A stretch of DNA of 64,000 nt, from NCBI RefSeq assembly GCF_001882345.1, contig NZ_MINL01000001.1:3791852-3855851 (forward strand). Direction: 5' to 3'. Each line of letters opens with the position of its first letter. Position 1 is the first letter of the stretch. The DNA comes from Halomonas sp. QHL1 (lineage in GTDB: Bacteria > Pseudomonadota > Gammaproteobacteria > Pseudomonadales > Halomonadaceae). Of the stretch, positions 37,714 to 47,255 are shown one piece after another. The notes below the pieces were generated by a model. The model ran no database searches and was not told the DNA's origin. It saw only the letters and a list, made by a program, of their open reading frames with translations. Both the position numbers and the translations under genes were made by a program.

Positions 37714-37776
37714 CGAAAAACCCGCTAACGAGCGCTTATACAGCGATAATTTATACACTCAACAGCGGGTTTTTCG
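37714..37776. terminator. Long-loop inverted repeat, likely bidirectional terminator
   Basis: CGAAAAACCCGCT (37714-37726) and AGCGGGTTTTTCG (37764-37776) are perfect 13-bp arms separated by 37 bases. They lie between the convergent dehydrogenase and lipoprotein genes. The A and T runs within the arms suit termination both ways, though the loop is long. Confidence 0.6.
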
Positions 37777-37797
37777 AACTGCGGGAACAGTCTCGAC

Positions 37798-39510
37798 TCA
37801 GTTCAATTCCAGCGAGAAACTCATTTCAACGCCAGCATCATCGACTCTGAGCCAGTACTCCATGCTCTCGTAGATGTCGCCGTACTGCCTGAACATTTCA
37901 ATATCAGACTCGGTCAGTTCCTCCGTTGGTACTTGCTCCAGTACATCAGCCAGCGAATGATAAAACTCGTCCGTCATGTGGCTATGTAGCAGCAGGTCGC
38001 GCTCTGATACTGGGGCGTCCAGCTCTTCTTGTAGTGTCTCTGAATCGCTGATGCCCGCGCCCAAAACAATGGCTGTGTCAGACATAGCGGCATAGAGCGT
38101 TGGCATGTCTGGTGGTAGCAGCATGCTTTTGATTTTCTTGGTCTCTCCGCCGGGTTCAAGGCCAAGAGCCCCCAGTTCAGGCAAGAAGGCGCTTGCTGTG
38201 GACAGCAGGCTCACAGGGTTTTGTGAGGCGAGGGCCATGACGCCGGTGGCGATGGGGTCGCCGTTTTTCATTGCCAGGCTGTCAATACGCGCATTGAAGC
38301 CAGACAGCGATGAACCAATCATCTGGGTGATCGGATTGTTGACCGCCATGTTGATCTCGTTCCAAGAGCTGTTCAAATCCTGTAGCTCATCACAGCTAAA
38401 GGGATTCTCACGCACTTCCCGAGCATACTTCTGAATGGTCTGCGTCAATACAGGTAGGTCCAGGCCCAATCCAAAGCTGGCCATTCCCCCTGCGCTGCCA
38501 AAGCCCGGAACTTTGGTGGTCAGGGCACGCAGATCGCTGACGATATCCTCATCGGTTTCCAGGATGAGGTTCATCTCCATGCCGTCGAGATTGTACTCAC
38601 GCATACCCATTACAAGACCGGGGAGGCGGCTGGTGAGGCGGTCGATATCTGCCTGGCAGGTGGATAGATCCAGCGGCTCAGCATCAACTGCTTCCATGAG
38701 TGCTTGAGTACCTGAATGCGTGGGCGTGCTCAGCTCATTAAACAGGCGTGAGGAGAATATCTGCCCGGCGCCGTAAGGCGTGAAGTCATGACGCTGTTCA
38801 AGCTCTGCCAATGCGCCGGTATCTCCGATGCTGCTCTCGGGCAGGGTTTTACCCAGCACCTGCGCTAGCAGATCGTCGCTGGCATCCTGCGGTACCATAG
38901 AAACCAGCAGCTGCTGACCGTCAATGGCCAGGATCGCTTTGATAGGACCCTCTGCCGTCAGCACCCAGTATTCGGTGCCGTTGGTGGTGGCGGTGCTCGG
39001 GTTGAGGTCTGCCTTGGTCAGGATACGCTGTAGCGTTTCGCGAAAGGCATCTTCATCGTGCAGCTCAAGGCGCAAAACGGGCAAGATACCCAGCCCATAG
39101 AGGGCAGCCTGGGGGCTCATCTTCAGGCCCAGCGCGTGGGCGCCTTCCAGTGATTCAATACCCTCCAGCTCTTCACCCATGGCGATCAAGAGGGTCATCA
39201 ACGAATGCAGCACTTCATCGTCTTCTATATCGGGCAGTGTCTCGCGCAGTTCATCCAGATCAGCATCAAGGCCAGCCATAGGCTGCATGCGTTGATAAAG
39301 ATCAAAGGCATCTTGCTCAGCCATGGTTTCACGTGTGGCCATGAAGTAAGGCGATTCAGCCGGGATAAATTTCAGCATGGGGGCTGCGGTATTTTTTGGC
39401 GCTTCTTCTTGTGTGGCGGCGGCCGTTGGTTCTTTATCATCGCTGCAGCCGGTCAGCATGCCAGCGCTGAGCAGGGCAAGGGATACCGCCAGGGAAAGTT
39501 TGGTTTTCAT
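37798..39510 (-). CDS. Lipoprotein of unknown function
   Basis: This 570-residue protein has a lipoprotein signal (MLTGC lipobox, Cys22) followed by an acidic, alanine-rich linker and a large soluble domain of mixed alpha/beta character, acidic throughout as expected of a halophile's envelope protein. Segments near residues 45-75 (LKFIPAESPYFMATRETM) and 175-210 (YWVLTAEGPIKAILAIDGQQLLVSM) resemble proteins described only as DUF3352-like or uncharacterised lipoproteins; I cannot name the family with certainty. Two cysteines (about 275 and 352) could form a disulfide. No operon partner. Confidence 0.7.
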   Translation of the reverse strand: MKTKLSLAVSLALLSAGMLTGCSDDKEPTAAATQEEAPKNTAAPMLKFIPAESPYFMATRETMAEQDAFDLYQRMQPMAGLDADLDELRETLPDIEDDEVLHSLMTLLIAMGEELEGIESLEGAHALGLKMSPQAALYGLGILPVLRLELHDEDAFRETLQRILTKADLNPSTATTNGTEYWVLTAEGPIKAILAIDGQQLLVSMVPQDASDDLLAQVLGKTLPESSIGDTGALAELEQRHDFTPYGAGQIFSSRLFNELSTPTHSGTQALMEAVDAEPLDLSTCQADIDRLTSRLPGLVMGMREYNLDGMEMNLILETDEDIVSDLRALTTKVPGFGSAGGMASFGLGLDLPVLTQTIQKYAREVRENPFSCDELQDLNSSWNEINMAVNNPITQMIGSSLSGFNARIDSLAMKNGDPIATGVMALASQNPVSLLSTASAFLPELGALGLEPGGETKKIKSMLLPPDMPTLYAAMSDTAIVLGAGISDSETLQEELDAPVSERDLLLHSHMTDEFYHSLADVLEQVPTEELTESDIEMFRQYGDIYESMEYWLRVDDAGVEMSFSLELN

Positions 39511-39664
39511 CTGGAACCAGTTCCTTGAAAGGTGTTGGCTTTAAATAAGCCGTTTTGAGCAGAGCACTCTCTAAAGGCTAACTATACATAATCGATATAA
39601 GATGATCTTCTGCTTAAGTGTAAAATCTTTTTACTACTCGCAGAGCTGTTAGTAGGTCGCTACT

Positions 39665-41578
<1,914 letters not shown>

Positions 41579-41581
41579 TCA

Positions 41582-42265
41582 TTAATGAGTGAGGTCTTCG
41601 TCTATCAGCTCTAGGCCCATCTGCCAGAAGTCGATTTCCAGGCGGGTGGCATCGCGGAAGATTTTGCTCAGTTCGGAAAAACGGGCCGGGGTTACATCGG
41701 CAAGGCGGGCATTGAGCCATTCAAGCTCCGCCTGCATGGCGGCCTGAAACTCCTCGCCTTCGTACATGGAAATCCAGGCGTCATAGGGGTTTTGCGCGCC
41801 GCGCAGAGTAGAAGGTTGGGCGTTCAGCCAGTTGGCGATTTCGCCATAGCCCACCAGGCAGGGGGCTAGCGCCACGTGCAGATCCAGCAGATCACCGCGG
41901 TTGCCGGTCTCCAATACATACCGGGTATAGGCCAGAGTCGCTCTGGCTTCGGGAAGCTCCGCCAGTTCTTGCTCGGAAATCCCCCACTCCTGACAAAAGC
42001 CCACGTGCAGGCCCAACTCCACATCCAAAATGGCTTTTAAGCCTTCATGGGCTTGGCGAAGATCGGCGAGGGTGGGGCTTTTATAAGCCGCCAGCGCGTA
42101 GGCGCGAGCGAAGTGAATCAAAAACAGGTAATCCTGCTTTAGGTAGTGGCGAAACGATGCCTCAGGCAGCGTGGCCGCGCCCAGCTGGCGCACAAAATCG
42201 TGCTCAATATAGGCGCGCCAATCTTGCTGGCAGGCGGTGGTGAGATCGGTAAAGCGGTAGCCCAT
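41582..42265 (-). CDS. tenA: Thiaminase II / aminopyrimidine aminohydrolase
   Basis: This 227-residue all-helical TenA protein has the active-site Cys136 in ALAPCLVGYGEI and the conserved RHYLKQDYLFL block. It salvages hydroxymethylpyrimidine from thiamine breakdown products, which fits co-transcription with thiC. The start at 42265 is fixed by GGAGG six bases upstream; a longer in-frame version would run into the hairpin and riboswitch region. Confidence 0.93.
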   Translation of the reverse strand: MGYRFTDLTTACQQDWRAYIEHDFVRQLGAATLPEASFRHYLKQDYLFLIHFARAYALAAYKSPTLADLRQAHEGLKAILDVELGLHVGFCQEWGISEQELAELPEARATLAYTRYVLETGNRGDLLDLHVALAPCLVGYGEIANWLNAQPSTLRGAQNPYDAWISMYEGEEFQAAMQAELEWLNARLADVTPARFSELSKIFRDATRLEIDFWQMGLELIDEDLTH

Positions 42266-42269
42266 GATG

Positions 42270-42293
42270 CCTCCGGTAGTAATGATCCGGAGG
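42270..42293 (-). promoter_or_regulatory. Hairpin that can mask the tenA ribosome-binding site
   Basis: CCTCCGG (42270-42276) and CCGGAGG (42287-42293) form a perfect 7-bp stem with a 10-base loop. On the minus strand the 3' arm contains GGAGG, the tenA Shine-Dalgarno, five bases before the ATG. It is a plausible expression platform for the TPP riboswitch upstream, acting on translation. Confidence 0.6.
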
Positions 42294-42389
42294 GCAGGCG
42301 AAAAAGATCGAGGTAATGGCACAGAAAAGTGGCGAGAAGGTGCGCCGCGGCCATCGCTTGATCCCTACGCCGGTACCCGCGCGCTCATT

Positions 42390-42494
42390 ATATAAGCAGC
42401 GCATTAGCCGGATCAGGTTCAGCGGGACCAGCGCTTAGTAGCAAAAAAGCCACCCTGCGCCATCTCAGCCGGATATCACCGGCACCCCGTCAAG
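42390..42494 (-). ncRNA. TPP riboswitch (thi box)
   Basis: Read on the minus strand this holds the TPP aptamer landmarks in order: ACGGGGTGCC, CCGGCTGAGATGG (CUGAGA of the pyrimidine arm), a variable stem with a T-run, then GCTGAACCTGATCCGG and CTAATGC. It begins about 230 bases before tenA. It should sense thiamine pyrophosphate and control tenA-thiC. Only the expression mechanism is uncertain. Confidence 0.95.
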
Positions 42495-42650
42495 CTGTTC
42501 GTTGGTGGAGTGTAGGAGGCGGGTGGGGGGAGATGCAAGGGGGATGATATTTTTGGAGATGGTAAATCACGCAAGCACGTGAATTTCGGATATACCGCCG
42601 AAATTTGCTTTGCTACCAAGAGAATCAATGGGGTAGAGTTAATTTCGGTG

Positions 42651-42700
42651 GCTGTATAACCCCAATTAACGCGCCATCAGGTTCATTGAGGTTATACAGC
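42651..42700. repeat. 11-bp inverted repeat at the left edge of the AT-rich island
   Basis: GCTGTATAACC (42651-42661) and GGTTATACAGC (42690-42700) are perfect inverted arms around 28 bases. It lies 40 bases before the first cassette-like gene. It could be a degenerate attC or a boundary element, but lacks the full attC layout. Bases 42495-42650 hold nothing else I can name. Confidence 0.45.
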
Positions 42701-42739
42701 GCGGCGTATCACAGTTAGCTTTAAGGGGCTCCATATTTT

Positions 42740-43669
42740 ATGGCAATTTCTGAACTATTCTCAAAAAGACAAAAAAAACTTAGAGGTGAAGTCCCGGACG
42801 TATATCAATATGAAAACCTTGAGCAGAGTTTTCGAGTTCAGGTTGTCCATATCATTCGTGACACTATTGGCGTTGAGCAACGATATAATAATGTTACTAA
42901 CGGTGTCTACAAAGAAATTCATAAGGTACTTTGTAAAGAGTATGGCGTTTTTTCTTTGAAAGAATACTCAAACTCAGATTTCGAAGCAGTGTTTGAATAC
43001 TTTATGAATGAAAAAAATCATGAAAAATGTCTCGATATTATTGAGCTTGCGTTTAGAATAATTGACACATATGTACGTGAGCGAGAGTGGGACTTTCGTA
43101 ATGCAGCAGGTGTATCTCAGAATCCAAATGATGCAATTGATGAGTTGAATTCCAGGTTCAAAGAGTCAGGAGTAGGCTATCAGTTTGAGTCTGGAGAATT
43201 AATCAGGGTTGACTCCCAATATGTACACTCTGAGGTTGTTAAGCCGGTACTGCGCTTGCTAGGTAAAAACAGAAAGTATGCGGGCGCAAATGATGAGTTC
43301 TTATCTGCGCATGAACACTATCGCCATAAACGATATAAAGAATGCCTAAATGACTGCCTCAAGTCATTTGAAAGTTTGATGAAAGCTATACACGAGCAGC
43401 ATTCGTGGCCCTTTAATAAAAATGATACTGCGAAGAAATTAATTAACAGCTGCCTTACTAATGGTTTGGTGCCCGAATATCTACAAAATCAGTTTTCATC
43501 TGTTCGAACGTTGCTGGAAAGCGGCATTCCAACGGTCAGGAACAAAGAGGGCGGTCATGGGCAGGGAGCTGAAGTAACGTCAGTTCCAGAGCATTTGGCC
43601 AGTTATACCCTACACCTTACAGCTACTAACCTATTGTTTTTAGCTAAGTGTGAAGAAAAGTACCGCTAA
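42740..43669 (+). CDS. AbiJ-like abortive-infection family protein
   Basis: This 309-residue protein opens ISELFSKRQKKLRGEVPDVYQYE, the start of the AbiJ N-terminal domain-4 group, followed by FRVQVVHIIRDTIG. The C-terminal half (about 180-305) resembles the Abi-C / HEPN-like region, with RNKEGGHGQG near residues 266-273. Related proteins are candidates for phage exclusion, though biochemical function is unknown. The gene is AT-rich compared with its neighbours, has AAGGGG 12 bases before the ATG, and is directly followed by an attC-like site, as in an integron cassette. A defence role is inferred from family. Confidence 0.72.
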   Translation: MAISELFSKRQKKLRGEVPDVYQYENLEQSFRVQVVHIIRDTIGVEQRYNNVTNGVYKEIHKVLCKEYGVFSLKEYSNSDFEAVFEYFMNEKNHEKCLDIIELAFRIIDTYVREREWDFRNAAGVSQNPNDAIDELNSRFKESGVGYQFESGELIRVDSQYVHSEVVKPVLRLLGKNRKYAGANDEFLSAHEHYRHKRYKECLNDCLKSFESLMKAIHEQHSWPFNKNDTAKKLINSCLTNGLVPEYLQNQFSSVRTLLESGIPTVRNKEGGHGQGAEVTSVPEHLASYTLHLTATNLLFLAKCEEKYR

Positions 43670-43735
43670 CAAGGCGTTGCTAACGGACAAATTTTGCGCT
43701 GCGCTCAATTTGCCCACTGAGTTAGGCGTTATGAG
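43665..43735 (+). repeat. attC-like recombination site 1
   Basis: The site runs from CTAACAAGGCGTTGCTAAC, through arms GGACAAATT and AATTTGCCC around TGCGCTGCGC, to GAGTTAGGCGTTATGAG. That is the order R''-L''-loop-L'-R' with the TAACAAG...GCGTTATG ends found in many integron cassettes. It overlaps the stop codon of the AbiJ-like gene, as is usual for compact cassettes. About 71 bases. Confidence 0.82.
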
Positions 43736-43747
43736 TTTCAATAAACA

Positions 43748-44158
43748 ATGAGCAATCTTTTAGCCCGTATACATCAAGGTCAATATGATTCTGGAAGGCA
43801 ACTCTTAAATCTTAGAAAAAACGCGATTAATAGAGGTAGTTCCGAAGTTGTTGATGCTGTTAATATGAGACTCAAAAAAGTCAACCCAAAGATATACCAA
43901 CGTTTGGTTGGGCCATTATCCGATCGAGTAAGAGATAAGCGCTTTAAATGCTATTGCAACCACCCCAAAAGCCTTTATGGGATTTATTTAGAAATAATGG
44001 AGGGTGGCGTAGATAAAGACGCATTAATTTGTGATGCTTGCTGGGAGGAAGATCTAGCAAAAACTTGGGGTTATTATGGCTGGGCTAGCAAAAAGATACC
44101 GGTATCAGTTTGGGAGCGCCTTTGTGATCGAAGAGCGGATTTAAAGTTTGTGGGGTAA
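43748..44158 (+). CDS. Small cassette-encoded protein with zinc-ribbon-like cysteines
   Basis: I do not recognise a named family for this 136-residue protein. It has a basic helical N-terminal half (residues 1-65), then Cys68-x-Cys70 and Cys95-x2-Cys98 (CYCNHP and ICDACW), which could bind one zinc, and a WGYYGWASKKIP stretch. It lies between two attC-like sites in the same orientation, so it is most simply the single gene of an integron cassette. Codon use is AT-rich, like the AbiJ-like gene before it. Function unknown. Confidence 0.72.
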   Translation: MSNLLARIHQGQYDSGRQLLNLRKNAINRGSSEVVDAVNMRLKKVNPKIYQRLVGPLSDRVRDKRFKCYCNHPKSLYGIYLEIMEGGVDKDALICDACWEEDLAKTWGYYGWASKKIPVSVWERLCDRRADLKFVG

Positions 44159-44166
44159 AAAAAACT

Positions 44167-44240
44167 CATAACAAGCGCAAGTAGTCGGAAAATTTACTCG
44201 CTAGCGCTCCTGAATTTCCGCTGTTGCAAGCGTTATGTTT
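44167..44240 (+). repeat. attC-like recombination site 2
   Basis: CATAACAAGCGCAAG, then AGTCGGAAAATT, loop bases including CTCGCTAGCG, AATTTCCGCTG and finally GCAAGCGTTATG. The imperfect palindrome with GTCGGAAAATT/AATTTCCGC arms and outer ATAACAAGCG/GCGTTATG matches the attC plan. Same orientation as site 1, and 436 bases between the two sites, a usual cassette size. Confidence 0.85.
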
Positions 44241-44252
44241 AGAAGGTATTGA

Positions 44253-44354
44253 ATGAAGCTTCAGGATCTTGTTGCCATCGCAAAAATAATAGCGCTAGTC
44301 GTTTCTCTGATGCTCGCTAGGATTTTCCGACAAACGCTACTGCGAATGAGGTGA
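44253..44354 (+). pseudogene. Truncated ORF of a third cassette
   Basis: A 33-codon frame begins 13 bases after attC site 2 with MKLQDLVAIAKIIALVVSLM, a membrane-helix-like start of the kind common in cassette genes. It ends after LLRMR where the sequence changes into the reverse-oriented toxin remnant. It is most likely the 5' end of a disrupted cassette gene. Confidence 0.45.
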
Positions 44355-44590
44355 ATTCGGGCAATAACCAAAGCGATCACCGTATCGGTGTAACACCTTA
44401 GATTTTCTTCGTTGATTCGGCGAGACCAATAACCGCGAGGCAGTGTTTAATAGGCTCGGGTTTGCCGACACCTTCAAACGGCTCTCGCTTGGTCTCTTTT
44501 ATTAGCTTGTTGATTCGGTTAAGAACCTTCTTGTGGGTTTTCTGCCAGTGCAGAGCGTCTTCCCAAGCGCTATCTGAAAAGAAGCTTCAT
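44343..44590 (-). pseudogene. Remnant of YoeB-type toxin gene
   Basis: From the ATG at 44590, the frames give MKLLF, then after a one-base shift SDSAWEDALHWQKTHKKVLN and INKLIKETKREPFEGVGKPEPIKHCL, and after another shift RGYWSRRINEE, then weaker tail similarity. These are the successive blocks of YoeB/Txe mRNA interferases. At least two frameshifts and loss of the HRLVY block make the gene nonfunctional. Its start overlaps the stop of the antitoxin remnant (ATGA), as in intact yefM-yoeB pairs. It runs against the cassette orientation. Confidence 0.75.
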
Positions 44591-44830
44591 GTAAGAAGTT
44601 CCTTTTCCTTTCCACTACCTTGCCCCAGTTCGGTAACACTGCAATGCTCGCAATATTGATGAACCGTTTTCGGCTCTGAGTCGATGACCGAAGCGCCTCT
44701 ACCTTCCCGGTAGATGCGCTTCTTTGTAACAAAAACTTACCTACCGTAACATAATCTTCCTTGTTGTCGAACAGTGTTCTGCTTATGTTTGATAGGTGTG
44801 AATCAAACGACTGTCACATTGCGTGAATCA
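44587..44830 (-). pseudogene. Remnant of YefM/Phd-type antitoxin gene
   Basis: Reading the minus strand in shifting frames gives LSNISRTLFDNKEDYVTV, then LRSSTQSRKRFI and SIAVLPNWGKVVER...LL, matching the order NLAATLDRVCDN-EDYV, LRSP-NA-RL and SI..L..GK..ER.L of YefM antitoxins. The frame is broken in several places and the true start is lost. It lies directly before the toxin remnant with the usual overlap. Confidence 0.6.
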
Positions 44831-44903
44831 CGGCAGGATAGCCTTTCAATACCATGACGATTCATAGAATCGTTCATAGCAAGTCGTCACAAGGAGAATA
44901 CAC

Positions 44904-45509
44904 GTGAAACTCAGAACCCTACTTACCGCCTCGTTTGCCTCTACCGCTCTGCTCGCCGCGGCACCGTCGGCATTCGCCGCACCCAATGCTGATGGACTCT
45001 ATCTGGGTATCGGTACCGGTTTCAGCTCGCTGGAGAACGACGACGATGATGTCGGCGATTTCATCTCCGATGGCGCTGAAGACTTTGATCTGGATGATGA
45101 CGAAGACAACGTCTTTAAAGGTTTCGTCGGCTACGAATTCAATCCTTACTTCGCTACCGAAATCTTCTATGCCGATCTTGGTCGTACGCGTCTAGAGGGT
45201 AGCAGTGGCGCCAATACCGATTTGGAATCCAACGCCTACGGGGTGAGTCTGGTCGGTCAATTGCCCATAACCTCTTGGTTTACCGCCTTCGCTAAGGCCG
45301 GTGTGGCCAAGTGGGAAACCGACGTCGACGGTAACCTTGGCGGTGCTAGCGTTGATCTTGAAGATCAGGACGGTACCGATCCTGTCTACGGTGTAGGCGC
45401 GCAGTTCAACTTCGATCCCTTCCTGGTCCGTACCGAATACGAGCGCTACGACTTCGACAGCGACTATCAGATCGACACCTTTACCGTATCAGCCGGTTTC
45501 CGCTTCTAA
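44904..45509 (+). CDS. Outer-membrane beta-barrel protein
   Basis: This 201-residue protein starts at GTG with AAGGAG eight bases upstream. It has a signal peptide (ending SAFA, about residue 25), DGLYLGIGTGFSSLEND, a strongly acidic loop (about 50-70; EDFDLDDDEDN), then barrel strands FVGYEFNPYFATEIFYADLG and a terminal FTVSAGFRF with final Phe. It belongs to the OmpA-like / OmpW-like small barrel group, function unknown. It marks the return to host-like base composition after the cassette island. Confidence 0.85.
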   Translation: MKLRTLLTASFASTALLAAAPSAFAAPNADGLYLGIGTGFSSLENDDDDVGDFISDGAEDFDLDDDEDNVFKGFVGYEFNPYFATEIFYADLGRTRLEGSSGANTDLESNAYGVSLVGQLPITSWFTAFAKAGVAKWETDVDGNLGGASVDLEDQDGTDPVYGVGAQFNFDPFLVRTEYERYDFDSDYQIDTFTVSAGFRF

Positions 45510-45539
45510 CCGTCAATTTGTTTTGCCATGTGTGATATC

Positions 45540-45566
45540 AGCGCCGGGGCTCGCCCCGGCGCTGCC
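45540..45566 (+). terminator. Intrinsic terminator
   Basis: AGCGCCGGGG pairs with CCCCGGCGCT around CTCG, followed by GCCGTTTTAT. It lies 30 bases after the barrel gene stop. Confidence 0.8.
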
Positions 45567-45627
45567 GTTTTATCTCGCGCAACCCTCGCATACTTCCAGG
45601 TGGTGCGCCGCCAGCGTTGCTAAGGCG

Positions 45628-46299
45628 TTATCGCCTAGACTCGATGCTTTTCCAGACTAGCCCAACCAGCGCAATCGCCAGTACGGCGAACAATACCGTG
45701 GCGCCTGACGAATCCAGCACCTGCAGGGTTAGGCCTGAAACGACCAGCCATAGCGCTGGAATAATGACGGCGATCCAGAGAGCGAACCCCCGGAGCATGA
45801 TAAGCACCAGGCCCAGCGTGGTAACCGCCGTGGGGTTGGCATGAATACCGAACACTTCTGCCTGATACCAGGAGCCGCCACTTAGGGGCGCCATCAGCGG
45901 CATTATTATCAGGCCAAAGAGGGTGATGGCTGTGCCCATAACGACGGGCAGGCTTGTGCGGCGCGAGGCTTTATCTATTCCCCATCCCGTTAGCGCCATC
46001 ACTACAAGCAGCATGGCCTGGGCGATGAAGGCGTAGCCGACATAGCCCCCGGCCCAGTTGAGTTCTGCATAGCGCTGAATGAAAAACGCGACGGCGACGA
46101 AGGCCCAGAGTGGGGCGGGTAGCAGGCAGGCAATTCGCGTGCGGTGTCTCAGCGCCAATACCAGGGTCGCGACGCCCAGAGCGAGGGTCAGCAGATGCAG
46201 CGGCCAGAAGGTTTCGCTCATGCGCTCCAGCAGGCGAAAGTAAACCTCCGCCGTGAAGGGAATAAAGTCCTGCAACTGGTAGCTCGTCCACTCGTTCAT
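45628..46299 (-). CDS. DUF6064-like membrane protein
   Basis: This 223-residue protein begins MNEWTSYQLQDFIPFTAEVYFRL and has about seven hydrophobic segments, as in DUF6064 proteins of unknown function. The ATG overlaps the aldo/keto reductase stop (ATGA), so it is the third gene of a coupled operon. A longer in-frame ORF upstream lies wholly inside the reductase gene and is discarded. Its role relative to the reductase is unknown. Confidence 0.7.
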   Translation of the reverse strand: MNEWTSYQLQDFIPFTAEVYFRLLERMSETFWPLHLLTLALGVATLVLALRHRTRIACLLPAPLWAFVAVAFFIQRYAELNWAGGYVGYAFIAQAMLLVVMALTGWGIDKASRRTSLPVVMGTAITLFGLIIMPLMAPLSGGSWYQAEVFGIHANPTAVTTLGLVLIMLRGFALWIAVIIPALWLVVSGLTLQVLDSSGATVLFAVLAIALVGLVWKSIESRR

Positions 46300-47255
46300 A
46301 GCGACTCGATATAAGCGGCCATCCGCTGCCGGGCATTGGGCGAGGGCATGGGGGTGTGGCCGGCGCGCATATTCTCGCGCAGGTGCTCGACCTGGGTGGT
46401 GGCGGGTATCGCGCAGGTTATCGCCGGGTGGCTGACGATAAACTTCAGCAGGAAGTCCGCCCAGGTGTCGCAGCCGCATTCAGCTTTTGCCCACTCGGGC
46501 AATGGCGCGTCTCGGCGCTTGAGGTTCTTGATCAGGCTGCCGCCGTCATAAGGCCGGTTGGCGATCACGCCGATGCCCCGTTCTTCAGCCAGGGGCAGAA
46601 GTCGGTTTTCGGCCTCGCGGTGGGTGATGTTGTAGGTGAGCTGAACGAAGTCGATATCCTCTGACGTCATGATCTGCTCAATCTCGCTGTGGCGGCGGCC
46701 GTGCGAGGTGGTGATGCCGACATGGCGGAGGGTGCCTTCGGCTTTCATCTCCTGCAGCGTTGACAGGTGCTCGCGCCAGTCTGTCAGGTTGTGTACCTGT
46801 ACCAGATCGAAATGCTCCACCTTCCAGCGCTCTTTAAGCTCGGTCACCTGCTCACGAGCGGAACCACCGGCGGGGCTCCAGACCTTCTCTGCGGCAAACA
46901 GGCTCTCGGGCGTGCCGAGCGCTTGCAAGGCATAGCCCATCACATCCGGCGCCGAGCCATACATGGGCGAAGAGTCGACCAGGCCACCGCCATGTTCGAA
47001 GAATGCCTTTACCACCTCGGTACGTGCATCGAGCAACGTCGAGTCTCTGCCAACGTTGAAGGTGCGCCATGTGCCCATGCCGATAACGGGCAGCTTTTTG
47101 TCCGTGCCCGCAAAGGTCTTCTGGCGCATCCCGCCCGTGTTGGCAAGAAGTGGCGCGGTTGGGAGCATCATGGCTGCGAGCGTGGCGCCGATGAGCGTAA
47201 GGCTTTGTCTGCGTGTGATGCGATGCTTGGTGCGGTGCTTGATGAGAGGGCTCAT
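46296..47255 (-). CDS. Tat-exported aldo/keto reductase
   Basis: This 319-residue protein has a twin-arginine signal (ITRRQSLTLIGATLAAMM, residues about 12-30) and an AKR barrel: VIGMGTWRTFNVG, LVDSSPMYGSAPDVMGYAL (Asp and Tyr), a Lys in AAEKVWSP, and QVHNLTDW (His). AAGGAGCG precedes the ATG at good spacing. Tat export implies it folds with its nicotinamide cofactor before export, as known for a small group of periplasmic AKRs; the substrate is unknown. It overlaps both neighbouring genes by four bases. Confidence 0.83.
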   Translation of the reverse strand: MSPLIKHRTKHRITRRQSLTLIGATLAAMMLPTAPLLANTGGMRQKTFAGTDKKLPVIGMGTWRTFNVGRDSTLLDARTEVVKAFFEHGGGLVDSSPMYGSAPDVMGYALQALGTPESLFAAEKVWSPAGGSAREQVTELKERWKVEHFDLVQVHNLTDWREHLSTLQEMKAEGTLRHVGITTSHGRRHSEIEQIMTSEDIDFVQLTYNITHREAENRLLPLAEERGIGVIANRPYDGGSLIKNLKRRDAPLPEWAKAECGCDTWADFLLKFIVSHPAITCAIPATTQVEHLRENMRAGHTPMPSPNARQRMAAYIESL

